Source of the DNA: Polaribacter sp. NJDZ03
GTDB taxonomy: Bacteria; Bacteroidota; Bacteroidia; Flavobacteriales; Flavobacteriaceae
DNA: 64,000 nucleotides
NCBI RefSeq assembly: GCF_019263805.1
Contig: NZ_CP079195.1
Span: 2,467,001-2,531,000, forward strand
Direction: 5' to 3'
Under the pieces are notes generated by a model. The model was not told the origin of the DNA and did no database searches. It was given only the letters and a program-made list of their open reading frames with translations. The translations under genes and the position numbers were made by a program. Shown here piece by piece: positions 8,271-16,686 of the stretch (its first letter is position 1; every line of letters begins with the position of its first letter).

Positions 8271-9704
8271 TTATTTAACGAGTACTATTTTCTGAAAACT
8301 GGTTTTTGATGCTTCACAAAGAGAACATTCATAACTTTCTGGTAGGTCTTTAAAATAAGTTTTAGGTGCAATATCTTGTGTAATATCTCCAAAAGCTTCA
8401 TCATAAATTGTTAAACAATCTTTACATTGATATACTTCTAATTCGGTTGTTTCCTTTTTAGCTTCAGCCTCTTTCTCTACTTCTTTTTCACTACCTAATT
8501 GATCAAAATACAACTGACTTAATTCCATCAACAAACCAGGTAACTCTACTTTATCCACGTCTTGTACGTGCATAATATATTGCCTAGTATTTGGATCGAA
8601 ATTTTTAGCATATAACAGGTTATACGTATCTCTTGTCTGAAAATTACCAATCATTTCTGGTTGCTTATTTTTTTCAACTACGATGGATGTAAAATAATAA
8701 GCGGCTTTGCTATAATCTGTAATTCCGAAGGTTAAACCATAGGTACTAATATCATTCTGATCGAAGTTAGAAACCAAGTATTTCTTTAAATTTAAGGCAT
8801 CTTTATTTGCTACCGGAATGTGCCAATTTAACTCTAACATAGAATGGCGAACATTGATTCCTCGCTTCCCTAAAAACTTCTCCCAAACCAGTTTAGATTC
8901 TTTCGGAATCCCTTTCACTACAAAAGATTTCCAAGGTGTAATAGAAATTTTACCAATTTTATTTTCAGAGCACAATTCGCACATTTCCTTTAAGAAAGAA
9001 ATATCGTATTTATTGTTTCTCCAATACAAGCCCAACCAATATTTATCCATACCAATTTTGTTCATTCCTTCAAAATAAGGAAAAGGATAAAAAGGCACTT
9101 CTAAAGGTTTATCAACTGTTCTATTATTGGTGTCAATGGCATCACTTACCAAATCAAAAATCATTTCTATGGTTTCTGGTTCTTCTTGTAAGATATTTTC
9201 TATGGCAGTTTCAATCTTATCTAAATCCCAACTATAAATTAAAGCAGGATACATTTGTGTTTTTTTCCAATCTGGAAGCCTCACATACAAATACCAATAA
9301 TCTTCATGCTCTGAAGCAATAAAATTAATATTCCCTGTAAACAAAGGAACTAAACGTTGTTTTGGATCCGTTAAATTGATTTTCAATTTCGATTTTGATC
9401 GAAACTGTTCTAATAAATACAAGTATCGATCTCCTGTTAACCAAGAAGTACTCGGAAAAATATCTGCACAAACATAAGACGATACAATGTTTTCTACACC
9501 AGTTTCATCGGCTTCTACTAATTCTAATTTATCAAATTGAGCCAGCTCTTCTTGATTTATTTTTTTTGGTAATAAAATATCTTGTCGAGACCCAAAAGAA
9601 ATTGTTTTCTGACCTAAACTTTCTACGGATTCGCAGATATATTTTAGTTCTCCTGGAGATAAAACGCCACCTCTAACTATTAATCTATTTAATTGCTTGC
9701 TCAT
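8271..9704 (-). CDS. NIR_SIR ferredoxin-like half-domain protein with C-terminal rubredoxin
   Basis: The N-terminus (RLIVRGGVLSPGEL, then FGSRQDILLP) and a second segment (KISITPWKSFVVKGI) resemble the ferredoxin-like half domains of nitrite and sulfite reductases. The C-x5-C and C-x3-C pair that holds siroheme/[4Fe-4S] is not visible. An acidic linker (about residues 402-420) leads to a rubredoxin domain with C427-x2-C430 and C460-x2-C463. The ATG overlaps the stop of the upstream nitrate reductase by 4 bp, which implies translational coupling. Inference: an electron-transfer or cofactor-less accessory subunit for the nitrate reductase. Proteins of this layout appear in flavobacterial nitrate clusters, but a defined function is not known to me. 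Confidence 0.75.
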   Translation of the reverse strand: MSKQLNRLIVRGGVLSPGELKYICESVESLGQKTISFGSRQDILLPKKINQEELAQFDKLELVEADETGVENIVSSYVCADIFPSTSWLTGDRYLYLLEQFRSKSKLKINLTDPKQRLVPLFTGNINFIASEHEDYWYLYVRLPDWKKTQMYPALIYSWDLDKIETAIENILQEEPETIEMIFDLVSDAIDTNNRTVDKPLEVPFYPFPYFEGMNKIGMDKYWLGLYWRNNKYDISFLKEMCELCSENKIGKISITPWKSFVVKGIPKESKLVWEKFLGKRGINVRHSMLELNWHIPVANKDALNLKKYLVSNFDQNDISTYGLTFGITDYSKAAYYFTSIVVEKNKQPEMIGNFQTRDTYNLLYAKNFDPNTRQYIMHVQDVDKVELPGLLMELSQLYFDQLGSEKEVEKEAEAKKETTELEVYQCKDCLTIYDEAFGDITQDIAPKTYFKDLPESYECSLCEASKTSFQKIVLVK

Positions 9705-12700
9705 ACCGTTACTTTTGCATTATTCAAAATATCTCTTACTTCCGTTTTACAACTTCCACACCCTAAACCGGCACCCGTTTTATTACATAATGCTGTAAAA
9801 TCTGTACAACCACCAGCAATTGCTTCTTCTATATTACCCGATCCTACTTGGCTACAAGAACAAACTAATTCTCCCAACATTGGGGTATCATTAGATGCGC
9901 CTCTTAACAATGTATCTCGCTTGTCAGACATTTCTATCTTACTTTCTATCAAAGTCTTAAACTCTGCAAACTCATTTTTATCACCTACTAAAACAGCTCC
10001 AATTAATAAATCGTCTTTTACAATACACTTCTTATAATATCCTTTAGAAATATCTGTGAAAATAATTTCCTCGTAACTCGGATCGTTTTCTGGCACTTTA
10101 ATTTCACCAATGCTACACAAGTTTAAATCGCTGAATTTTAAAATATTCATCAACACAGAACCTTTGTAAGCTTCACTGATATCTCCAGCAATAAAGTTGG
10201 CTAAAATACCTGCTTGCTCTTCTGCTGCAGAAGTAATTCCGAATAACTTGTTTTCAAACTCTGCAATCTCTCCAATGGCAAAAATATCTGGATGAGAAGA
10301 TTGTAAATGCTGATTTACTTTTACACCTCGTCCGCAAAGAACACCGTTATTTTTAGCAATTTCTATATTTGGTCTGGTACCAATCGCATACACAATTGCG
10401 TTTGCCGTAATATATTTTCCAGATTTTAGGTTGATGGTTAATTCGCCTGTATCTTCATCATCAAAAACAGTACTTACCTCATTATCAAAATAAATTTGAA
10501 TACCTCTTTCTTGTACATTTAGAGATAATAATTTACTAGAAATTTTATCTAACTGACGTTCCATTAATCGAGATGCACGTTGAATAATTGTAATCTTTAC
10601 ATTCTTATGCTTCATCGCGGCAGCCAACTCTAAACCTAACAAACCTCCACCAACAATTACAACATGTTGTTCTTCTGGCGGTAAACCTGTACTGTCTAGG
10701 TAATTTTTAAAGCTGTCTGCATCACTTTTATTTCGCATGGTAAAACGACCTGGTAAATCTATCTGTACATCTTTCGGGATGAAAGGTCTACTACCAGTTG
10801 CTAAAATTAGCTTGTCAAAAGAATGCTTTTCTCCGTTAGAATCTGTAACTATTTTAGCATCTTTATCAATCTTTTCTATAATTGTTTCTGGGTGAATTTT
10901 AATATTTAAATTCTTTAATTCAGCATTTTTTATTTTCAGTAATTGCTCCCAAGAAAGTTCTTCTGTAATATATTCTGGTAATAAAACACGGTTGTAAAAC
11001 AGGTTCTTTTCCATAGAAAAAACATGAATTTCATCAACCTCATTATAATCTCTATAATTTTGTAAAAATCGAAAAGCTGCGGCCCCTGCACCAGCAATAA
11101 TAATTTTGTCCTTCGGTTTTTTATATTTTGAAACAGAAACAGATGTAAACTTAAAATCGGGTTCTTTAGAAACCGGATCTACATGTGTGTTTGTTAAATT
11201 ATTTGCTCTATTTAAATTACTTTTTAACACTTTACCCCAATGCATTGGCAAGAAAACAACACCTTCTTTAATATCGTCTGTAATTTTTGCACGCACTCTT
11301 ACAACTCCATTTGCACTTTTTATTTCGGTAATATCACCCTCTTTAATTTTGTTTAAAAAAGCGTCTACCGGATTAATTTCTAAAACTGGTTTTGGGTAAT
11401 GTGTTTTTAACCTTGCTACCTTGCCCGTCTTCGTCATCGTATGCCATTGATCTCTAATACGACCTGTGGTTAAAATCAACGGAAATTCCTCATTTGTTTT
11501 TACGGATGTATTTTCTATGGTAGATGGTGTATTAAAAATTGCTTTCTGAGAGGGTGTATAAAACTTTCTATCCTCAAAAAGACGCGGTGTTCCTTTACTT
11601 CTATATTCATTTACGGGCCACTGAAAAGTACCTTCGTTTTTTAAACGATCATAATTTAAGAAAGAAACATCAATATTTGTTCCTTTGGTCATAGACGCGT
11701 ATTCGTCGTAAATTTCTTCTGCTCCGTTAAAATCGAAACCTCTAAAGCCCATTCTTTGTGCAAAATCACAGAAAATTTCTACATCTGGTCTTGCTTCTCC
11801 TGGTACTTCTATTTCTTTTGGTAAATAAGAAATTCTACGTTCAGAATTTGTCATGGTACCTTCTTTCTCTAACCAAGCTGCAGCTGGTAAAACCAAGTCT
11901 GCAAAAGCTAAAGTATCTGCTTTGTGAGAAATTTCTTGCACCACCACAAATTTAGATTTTGCCATGGCTTTTTCTATCTGATGAGAATTTGGCATACTCA
12001 CCAACGGATTTGTACTCGCAATCCAAACAGCTTTTACTTTTCCGCTTTCTAAAGCATCAAACAATTCTGTTGCCGTTAAACCTGGTTTTGCAGATATTTT
12101 ATCTACGCCCCAAAACTGTGCAACTTCTCTTCTATGTTCTTCGTTTCCTAAATCTTTATGAACCGCTAATAAGTTTGCCATTCCACCAACTTCTCGTCCG
12201 CCCATTGCGTTTGGCTGCCCTGTTAACGAAAATGGACCAGCACCTGGTTTACCAACTTGCCCCGTTATTAAAGATAAGTTTATAAGTGAGGTGTTTTTAT
12301 CTGTACCAATTACACTTTGGTTTAAACCCATTGCCCACATGCTGATAAATCCTTTTGCAAGACCAATCATTTCTGCAGCTTTTTGAATATCTTTTGCTGG
12401 AACTCCACAAATTTTAGAAGCTTGCTTTAAAGATGTTCCAAAAATCACTTCTTTATAACCATCAAAACCTTGCGTATGTTTTTTGATAAAATCTTCGTCA
12501 ATTAAACCACTTTTATACAAACACCTACCAATGGCATTGTGCAAAACAACATCGGTTCCTGGTGTTAATTGCAAATGTAAATCTGCAAATTTTGCTGAAT
12601 CTGTTTTACGTGGATCAATTACTATAACTTTTACCTTCGGATTTTCTTCTTTGTGTTTTTCTATTCGTCTAAATAAAATTGGATGACACCAAGCAGGATT

Positions 12701-13222
12701 TGCACCTGTTATTAAAAAACAATCTGCTAATTCTATATCATCGTACGAAATTGGCACACTATCTTCTCCGAATGTTTTCTTGTAACCAACCACCGCAGAA
12801 CTCATACATAAACGTGAGTTGGTATCTATATTATTGGTTCCTAAAAACCCTTTTGTTAGCTTATTTGCTATGTAATATTCTTCGGTTAAACTTTGTCCGG
12901 AAACGTAAAAAGCTACTGAATCTGGACCATGTTTTTTTATGATGGATTTAAAAATATTCGCTGCTCTATCTAAAGCTGTATCCCAAGAAACACGCTCACG
13001 CGGATGCGAACGAGACCATCGCATTTCTGGGTACAAAATTCTGTCTGAAGTATCATTGGCAACGTAATGCAGATTCATCCCCTTAGAACATAACATTCCT
13101 TTATTAACAGGATGGTCTTTATCACCTTCAACAAAAATCTTGTTGTTAATGTCTTTTTTTACGATAATTCCACAACCTACTCCACAGTAAGAACACGTTG
13201 TTTTAATTTCATTTTTAATCAT
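9701..13222 (-). CDS. Assimilatory nitrate reductase fused to NAD(P)H-type flavoprotein and BFD [2Fe-2S] domain
   Basis: Residues 1-700 are a bis-MGD molybdoenzyme of the NasA/NarB type. A [4Fe-4S] site is formed by C10, C13, C17 and C45, the likely Mo ligand is C139 in NSRLCMSSA, and a C-terminal dinucleotide-binding domain starts near LILTTGRIRDQWHTMT. Residues about 704-1090 form a pyridine-nucleotide disulfide oxidoreductase with the FAD loop IIIAGAGAAAFRFL and the NAD loop VVIVGGGLLGLE. The last 55 residues are a BFD-like domain (C1121, C1123, C1155, C1158). NasA and the NasB/NasC electron module, separate in many bacteria, are therefore one 1173-aa chain. It would reduce nitrate to nitrite in the cytoplasm with electrons from NAD(P)H. 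Its promoter region lacks the TACGTA repeats. Confidence 0.88.
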   Translation of the reverse strand: MIKNEIKTTCSYCGVGCGIIVKKDINNKIFVEGDKDHPVNKGMLCSKGMNLHYVANDTSDRILYPEMRWSRSHPRERVSWDTALDRAANIFKSIIKKHGPDSVAFYVSGQSLTEEYYIANKLTKGFLGTNNIDTNSRLCMSSAVVGYKKTFGEDSVPISYDDIELADCFLITGANPAWCHPILFRRIEKHKEENPKVKVIVIDPRKTDSAKFADLHLQLTPGTDVVLHNAIGRCLYKSGLIDEDFIKKHTQGFDGYKEVIFGTSLKQASKICGVPAKDIQKAAEMIGLAKGFISMWAMGLNQSVIGTDKNTSLINLSLITGQVGKPGAGPFSLTGQPNAMGGREVGGMANLLAVHKDLGNEEHRREVAQFWGVDKISAKPGLTATELFDALESGKVKAVWIASTNPLVSMPNSHQIEKAMAKSKFVVVQEISHKADTLAFADLVLPAAAWLEKEGTMTNSERRISYLPKEIEVPGEARPDVEIFCDFAQRMGFRGFDFNGAEEIYDEYASMTKGTNIDVSFLNYDRLKNEGTFQWPVNEYRSKGTPRLFEDRKFYTPSQKAIFNTPSTIENTSVKTNEEFPLILTTGRIRDQWHTMTKTGKVARLKTHYPKPVLEINPVDAFLNKIKEGDITEIKSANGVVRVRAKITDDIKEGVVFLPMHWGKVLKSNLNRANNLTNTHVDPVSKEPDFKFTSVSVSKYKKPKDKIIIAGAGAAAFRFLQNYRDYNEVDEIHVFSMEKNLFYNRVLLPEYITEELSWEQLLKIKNAELKNLNIKIHPETIIEKIDKDAKIVTDSNGEKHSFDKLILATGSRPFIPKDVQIDLPGRFTMRNKSDADSFKNYLDSTGLPPEEQHVVIVGGGLLGLELAAAMKHKNVKITIIQRASRLMERQLDKISSKLLSLNVQERGIQIYFDNEVSTVFDDEDTGELTINLKSGKYITANAIVYAIGTRPNIEIAKNNGVLCGRGVKVNQHLQSSHPDIFAIGEIAEFENKLFGITSAAEEQAGILANFIAGDISEAYKGSVLMNILKFSDLNLCSIGEIKVPENDPSYEEIIFTDISKGYYKKCIVKDDLLIGAVLVGDKNEFAEFKTLIESKIEMSDKRDTLLRGASNDTPMLGELVCSCSQVGSGNIEEAIAGGCTDFTALCNKTGAGLGCGSCKTEVRDILNNAKVTV

Positions 13223-13322
13223 TTAGACCAATATTTTATACTAAATACGACATTAAAATTTTACCAACCAAAGTTTGATTTTATTATTCTGAATACACTA
13301 AAAAAGTGGTATCGAATTTTTA

Positions 13323-13378
13323 AATCAATAAAAAAACACAAGATTAACAATGAATTTTGTTATTTTTTTATTGATTAG
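13323..13378 (-). terminator. AT-rich inverted repeat downstream of the nitrate transporter
   Basis: A 14-bp perfect inverted repeat AATCAATAAAAAAA / TTTTTTTATTGATT with a loop of about 26 bp lies just downstream of the transporter gene and upstream of the nitrate reductase. It may be a weak terminator or attenuator. It is AT-only, so the function is uncertain. Confidence 0.4.
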
Positions 13379-13401
13379 ATTGGACGCTTAAGAACTCTCT
13401 T

Positions 13402-14820
13402 TTAAGCTTTTATTTTTATAGGTATTAACTCTTCTACACCTCTTGGAGCTTGCTCTTCTTCCTCTTCTGTTGAGAATTTAATAGTTAATGCCACAATACC
13501 TGTAACTACAACGACAAAACCAATTAGTAAATATCCGCTAGACACCGCGCTTGAAGATGCCGCAGACTGTGCTGCCTTAACAACCTCTGCACTTAAACCT
13601 TCACTAGATAAAATTGCTGATTTTTCTGCCAATGCAGATTTAGATTTTAACAACATTGCTGCTAAAAAAGCACCTACATTACCTCCTGCTCCAACAATTC
13701 CAGAAACAGAACCAATTGCTTTCTTATTGATAAATGGCACTACAGAAAACGTTGCTCCTTCTGCCATTTGAACACTTAAACTAAATAAAATTAATAATAC
13801 AACTCCTAAAACTAAACTGGTTGCTCCAGAGAAAAATATCAACATTACTCCTTGTAATGTTAAAATGAAAGATAAGAATAAAACACGACCTCTTAATCCT
13901 TTTAATTTACCGAATTTATCACCAAAGAAACCACCTAAAGTTCTTGCAAAAATATTCATCAATGCAAATGATAAAACAATGTTACCAGCAGTTACTCTTT
14001 GTAATTGAAACGTATTTTGAAGATAATCATCCATAGTTCCATAAACGGTTAATTCAATTCCGAAACTTGCTGCATAGACTACAAAAAGAATCCAAACCCT
14101 ATAATCTTTTAATACTTCTAAAAAACCAACTTGGTCTTTTTTAGTAACCACCATTTCTCCAGCTTCTTTTAACTCGCTAAAATTTCCTTTTGGCGTATCT
14201 GTTGTAAAGAAGTAATATACAATTCCCATTGCAAAACAAACAATACCAGCAATTACCATAGAATATCTCCAAGCCTCACCATCTGCAACACCAAAAGCAA
14301 CAACTGCTGCTGCAATTAAAGGCATTCCTAATCTATTGGCTCCACCACCTAAATTTCCCCAACCTGCAGAAGTTGCATTTGCAGTACCTACAATATTAGG
14401 CGCAAACATTAAAGAAGTGTGTACTTGTGTTATTACAAAGGATGCTCCAATAAAACCAATAAATAGTCTACAAACTAAAAATTGAGTGGGTGTTTGTACC
14501 AATCCACATAAAATTACAGGAATTGCACCTAACATTAACAACCAAGTATAACATATTCTTGGTCCGTACTTGTCACATAATTTACCAATTAGTAAACGGG
14601 CAAAAACAGTACCAGAAACGGCTAAAATAATTGAGTTCCATTTTTGATCTGGTGTTAAACCTAAATCTTTTACAACATCTGGCATAAATGGTACAATACC
14701 AAACCATGCAAAAAAGCATAAAAAGAATGATATTGAGGTAATCCAGAATGTACGAGTTGCTACATTCTTAAAATCGAATAGACTTAATTTTGTTGACTTT
14801 TCTTGAGCTAGATTTATCAT
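13402..14820 (-). CDS. NarK/NasA-type nitrate/nitrite MFS transporter
   Basis: Twelve predicted membrane segments. Signature regions of the nitrate/nitrite porter family are recognisable: FFLCFFAWFGIVPFMP near the N-terminus, and the glycine-rich ATSAGWGNLGGGANR and SGIVGAGGNVGAF segments corresponding to the nitrate signature motifs in TM5 and TM11. The start at MINLAQEK is preferred to an ATG seven codons upstream (14841), because that ATG sits close to the inferred promoter. It imports nitrate, possibly exchanging nitrite, across the inner membrane. It has its own promoter with TACGTA elements, shared with nirB. Confidence 0.88.
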   Translation of the reverse strand: MINLAQEKSTKLSLFDFKNVATRTFWITSISFFLCFFAWFGIVPFMPDVVKDLGLTPDQKWNSIILAVSGTVFARLLIGKLCDKYGPRICYTWLLMLGAIPVILCGLVQTPTQFLVCRLFIGFIGASFVITQVHTSLMFAPNIVGTANATSAGWGNLGGGANRLGMPLIAAAVVAFGVADGEAWRYSMVIAGIVCFAMGIVYYFFTTDTPKGNFSELKEAGEMVVTKKDQVGFLEVLKDYRVWILFVVYAASFGIELTVYGTMDDYLQNTFQLQRVTAGNIVLSFALMNIFARTLGGFFGDKFGKLKGLRGRVLFLSFILTLQGVMLIFFSGATSLVLGVVLLILFSLSVQMAEGATFSVVPFINKKAIGSVSGIVGAGGNVGAFLAAMLLKSKSALAEKSAILSSEGLSAEVVKAAQSAASSSAVSSGYLLIGFVVVVTGIVALTIKFSTEEEEEQAPRGVEELIPIKIKA

Positions 14821-14838
14821 AATACATATTTTTAGATA

Positions 14839-14918
14839 CACAAAACTAAGTATAAATACTTAATTAACTATCTAAAAAATACGTATTATTTAAAATTTAC
14901 TAGATTAATAATTACGTA
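14839..14918 (-). promoter_or_regulatory. Promoter of the nitrate transporter with TACGTA sites
   Basis: On the minus strand a -7 element TAGTTTTG (within the 15-mer CACAAAACTAAGTAT at 14839-14853, + strand) fits TAnnTTTG. The same 15-mer occurs in the nirB promoter. Two TACGTA palindromes lie upstream at 14880-14885 and 14913-14918. These may be binding sites for the NarL-like regulator encoded in the island. Confidence 0.65.
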
Positions 14919-15077
14919 GTATCGAATTTATGAATTTGATAAAATTGGGGTTTAAAAATAATTGGTATGAAAAAGGTGTATTATATAAAATGATGCTATT
15001 CAATTAAAAATCAAGAGATAAATTGTAACAAATAGTTCAATTATACTACTAATCAATTGAAAATAAACAGAACAAAA

Positions 15078-15257
15078 ATGAAAAATAATAAAGGAATAAA
15101 CCTATTTGTACTTGGAATGGCACTTTCAACAATCGGAATGACATTTTTAGCTGATTATAGAAATTTACAATATAGCGCTATGATTCTTGGCTTACTAATT
15201 ATGATATACAGTGTATTTGTAATTGATAAATTAAAAAAAAATCAAACGAAAAAGTAA
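15078..15257 (+). CDS. Small two-helix membrane protein, unknown function
   Basis: A 59-aa protein starting at an ATG (MKNNKGINLFVLG); a TTG seven codons upstream is possible but less likely. Two hydrophobic helices (about residues 7-24 and 34-52) are joined by a short polar loop and followed by a lysine-rich tail. It is the only plus-strand gene inside the nitrate island. I do not recognise a family. Confidence 0.5.
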   Translation: MKNNKGINLFVLGMALSTIGMTFLADYRNLQYSAMILGLLIMIYSVFVIDKLKKNQTKK

Positions 15258-15267
15258 GTATTAGTTG

Positions 15268-15340
15268 TTACACAGAGATGCGCTAAGAAACTCAGAGATG
15301 CACAGAGATTCTTTTCTTTGCGAGCTGAGCTTTGCGGTTT
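15268..15340. repeat. Short repetitive phrase of the ACACAGAGAT / CTTTGCG type
   Basis: TTACACAGAGATGCGC, ACTCAGAGATGCACAGAG and TTTGCGAGCTGAGCTTTGCG form a loose internal repeat. Related wording (CGCTAAGGCGCTAAGACGC) appears at 16421-16440. I recall similar phrases from intergenic DNA of other Bacteroidota, but copy number cannot be judged here. Confidence 0.4.
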
Positions 15341-15343
15341 ATT

Positions 15344-16003
15344 CTATATTAACTGATATTCTTTCGCTTTATTGGTTAATTCTTGTAGGTTTTTAGCTTC
15401 TAGTTTCTTCATTAAGTTAAAACGATGTACTTCTGCAGTACGTTTACTAATTGCTAGTTCATCAGCAATATCTTTATTATTCTTTAACTCTAAAACTAAA
15501 GTCAGTACTTGTCTTTCTCTCTTTGTCAATTTAAAAGGAAGTTCTTTTATAACTGTTTTCGCCTCTTCTTTTCTAGCAGTATTTCCGTTTACAAAATTGT
15601 TCATGATAATGGTAGAAACATCACCCGTAAAATACTTATCTCCTGCAGCTACATTATTTACAGCTTTTAAAAACTCTTCTTTACTTGCTCCTTTTAATAA
15701 ATAACCATCGGCTCCTGCTTGAATCGATTTTACTACGTATTCTTCAGAATCGTGCATAGAAAGTACAAGAGTTTTTACATCAATCTTGTTTTTAGTAATT
15801 TCTGCAACTACTTCAATTCCGTTCATTTCCGGCATACGAATATCTACAATAAGAACGTGCGGTTTGTTTTTAGCAATAACTTCTAGCGCTTCTTTTCCGT
15901 TAGAAGCTTCATCAATCACAGTAATTCCTGTTTGATCTTCTAAAAGTGCTTTTATTCCGTCTCGTACCAAAACATGGTCGTCTGCTAAAACTACATTTAT
16001 CAT
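15344..16003 (-). CDS. NarL/LuxR-type response regulator, probable nitrate-responsive activator
   Basis: Residues 1-120 are a receiver domain with the acidic pair D8/D9, phospho-acceptor D54 in VDIRMPEMNG, and the K of LLKGASKEE. The C-terminal third is a GerE/LuxR helix-turn-helix (LTKRERQVLTLVLE...ISKRTAEVHR). It lies in the nitrate island and its likely partner is the NarX-like kinase encoded upstream on the same strand, although about 680 bp of repeat DNA separates them. A TACGTA-containing promoter just upstream suggests autoregulation. The role as nitrate regulator is inferred from context and the partner's domain structure. Confidence 0.88.
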   Translation of the reverse strand: MINVVLADDHVLVRDGIKALLEDQTGITVIDEASNGKEALEVIAKNKPHVLIVDIRMPEMNGIEVVAEITKNKIDVKTLVLSMHDSEEYVVKSIQAGADGYLLKGASKEEFLKAVNNVAAGDKYFTGDVSTIIMNNFVNGNTARKEEAKTVIKELPFKLTKRERQVLTLVLELKNNKDIADELAISKRTAEVHRFNLMKKLEAKNLQELTNKAKEYQLI

Positions 16004-16019
16004 AATTGTAACTATTTTA

Positions 16020-16056
16020 TACGTACAAAAATAAGGTTTTTAAGTAAAACTACGTA
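16020..16056 (-). promoter_or_regulatory. Promoter of the response regulator with two TACGTA sites
   Basis: Minus-strand -7 element TATTTTTG (complement of 16026-16033), with TACGTA palindromes at 16020-16025 (over or just after the start site) and 16051-16056 (near -33). The arrangement resembles the nirB and transporter promoters. Confidence 0.55.
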
Positions 16057-16079
16057 TTTATATAATGTGGAGTTTTGTG

Positions 16080-16292
16080 TTATCACTGTTATGAGACTTC
16101 TCAATACTTCGAAGTGACAAATTGAGTGGTGCTTTCTACATCCAGTTTGTCATTTCGACGATAGGAGAAATCACATAAGGCTTGGTTTGTGTTGTTGTGG
16201 TATTACTGTTATGAGAATTCTCAATACTTCGAAGTGACAAATTGAGTGGTTATTTTTACGTGCAGTTTGTCTTTTCGACGATAGGAGAAATC
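16080..16292. repeat. Dispersed TIR repeat cluster: one full copy with two flanking partial copies
   Basis: The complete copy is 16143-16244: it begins CAGTTTGTCATTTCGAC and ends CTTCGAAGTGACAAATTG, opposite in orientation to the copies near 6.5 kb. A right-half copy (TATCACTGTTATGAGACTTC to TGACAAATTG, 16080-16126) precedes it and a left-half copy (CAGTTTGTCTTTTCGACG, from 16263) follows. The pattern looks like tandem duplication of the element. Confidence 0.7.
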
Positions 16293-16630
16293 CACGCTAG
16301 TGCTCATTTGTAACGAGTACCGTAACAATTATAAATCAATATACTTTATGATATATAAAAATTAACCACATAGGAACATAGAAAAACATAGCGGTATCAT
16401 TGTTGTATTTTTTTTCTCGCTAAGGCGCTAAGACGCAAAGTGGTGTGCGTATTGTATTCCCACGCTAGTGCTCGTTTGTAACGAGTACCGTAACAATCTT
16501 CAACACAATTATAAACCAATATAAACTTTATAGTTTATAAAAATTGACCACATAGGAATATAGAAAAATATTGTGCTATCACTTTTGTAGGATTTCTATC
16601 GCTAAGACCCAAAGTGGTGTGGGTATTGTG
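16293..16630. repeat. Two imperfect direct repeats of about 168 bp in tandem
   Basis: Copy 1 runs 16293-16460 and copy 2 16461-16630. Both start CACGCTAGTGCTC, continue TTTGTAACGAGTACCGTAACAAT, then ATAAA-CAATATA, TATAAAAATT, ACCACATAGGAA, TCGCTAAG and AAAGTGGTGTG, with small indels. No reading frame is conserved between copies, so this is non-coding repeat DNA. Confidence 0.75.
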
Positions 16631-16686
16631 TTTCTTCCTGGAGCCTGCATTGAGCGCAGACGAAATGGGAAGATTAAGATGGACTA

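Noticed and set aside
9693..13378. Several open frames of 65-114 codons antisense to the nitrate reductase fusion
   Set aside because: They lie opposite a clearly conserved gene in the complementary frame and have low-complexity or Leu-rich content with no recognisable motifs.
6477..16292. Insertion sequence with transposase
   Set aside because: No coding capacity and no transposase motif; only terminal inverted repeats are visible.
15268..16640. Possible CRISPR array in the repeat region
   Set aside because: Repeat units are long, degenerate and directly adjoining, with no regular short repeat and unique spacers and no cas genes.
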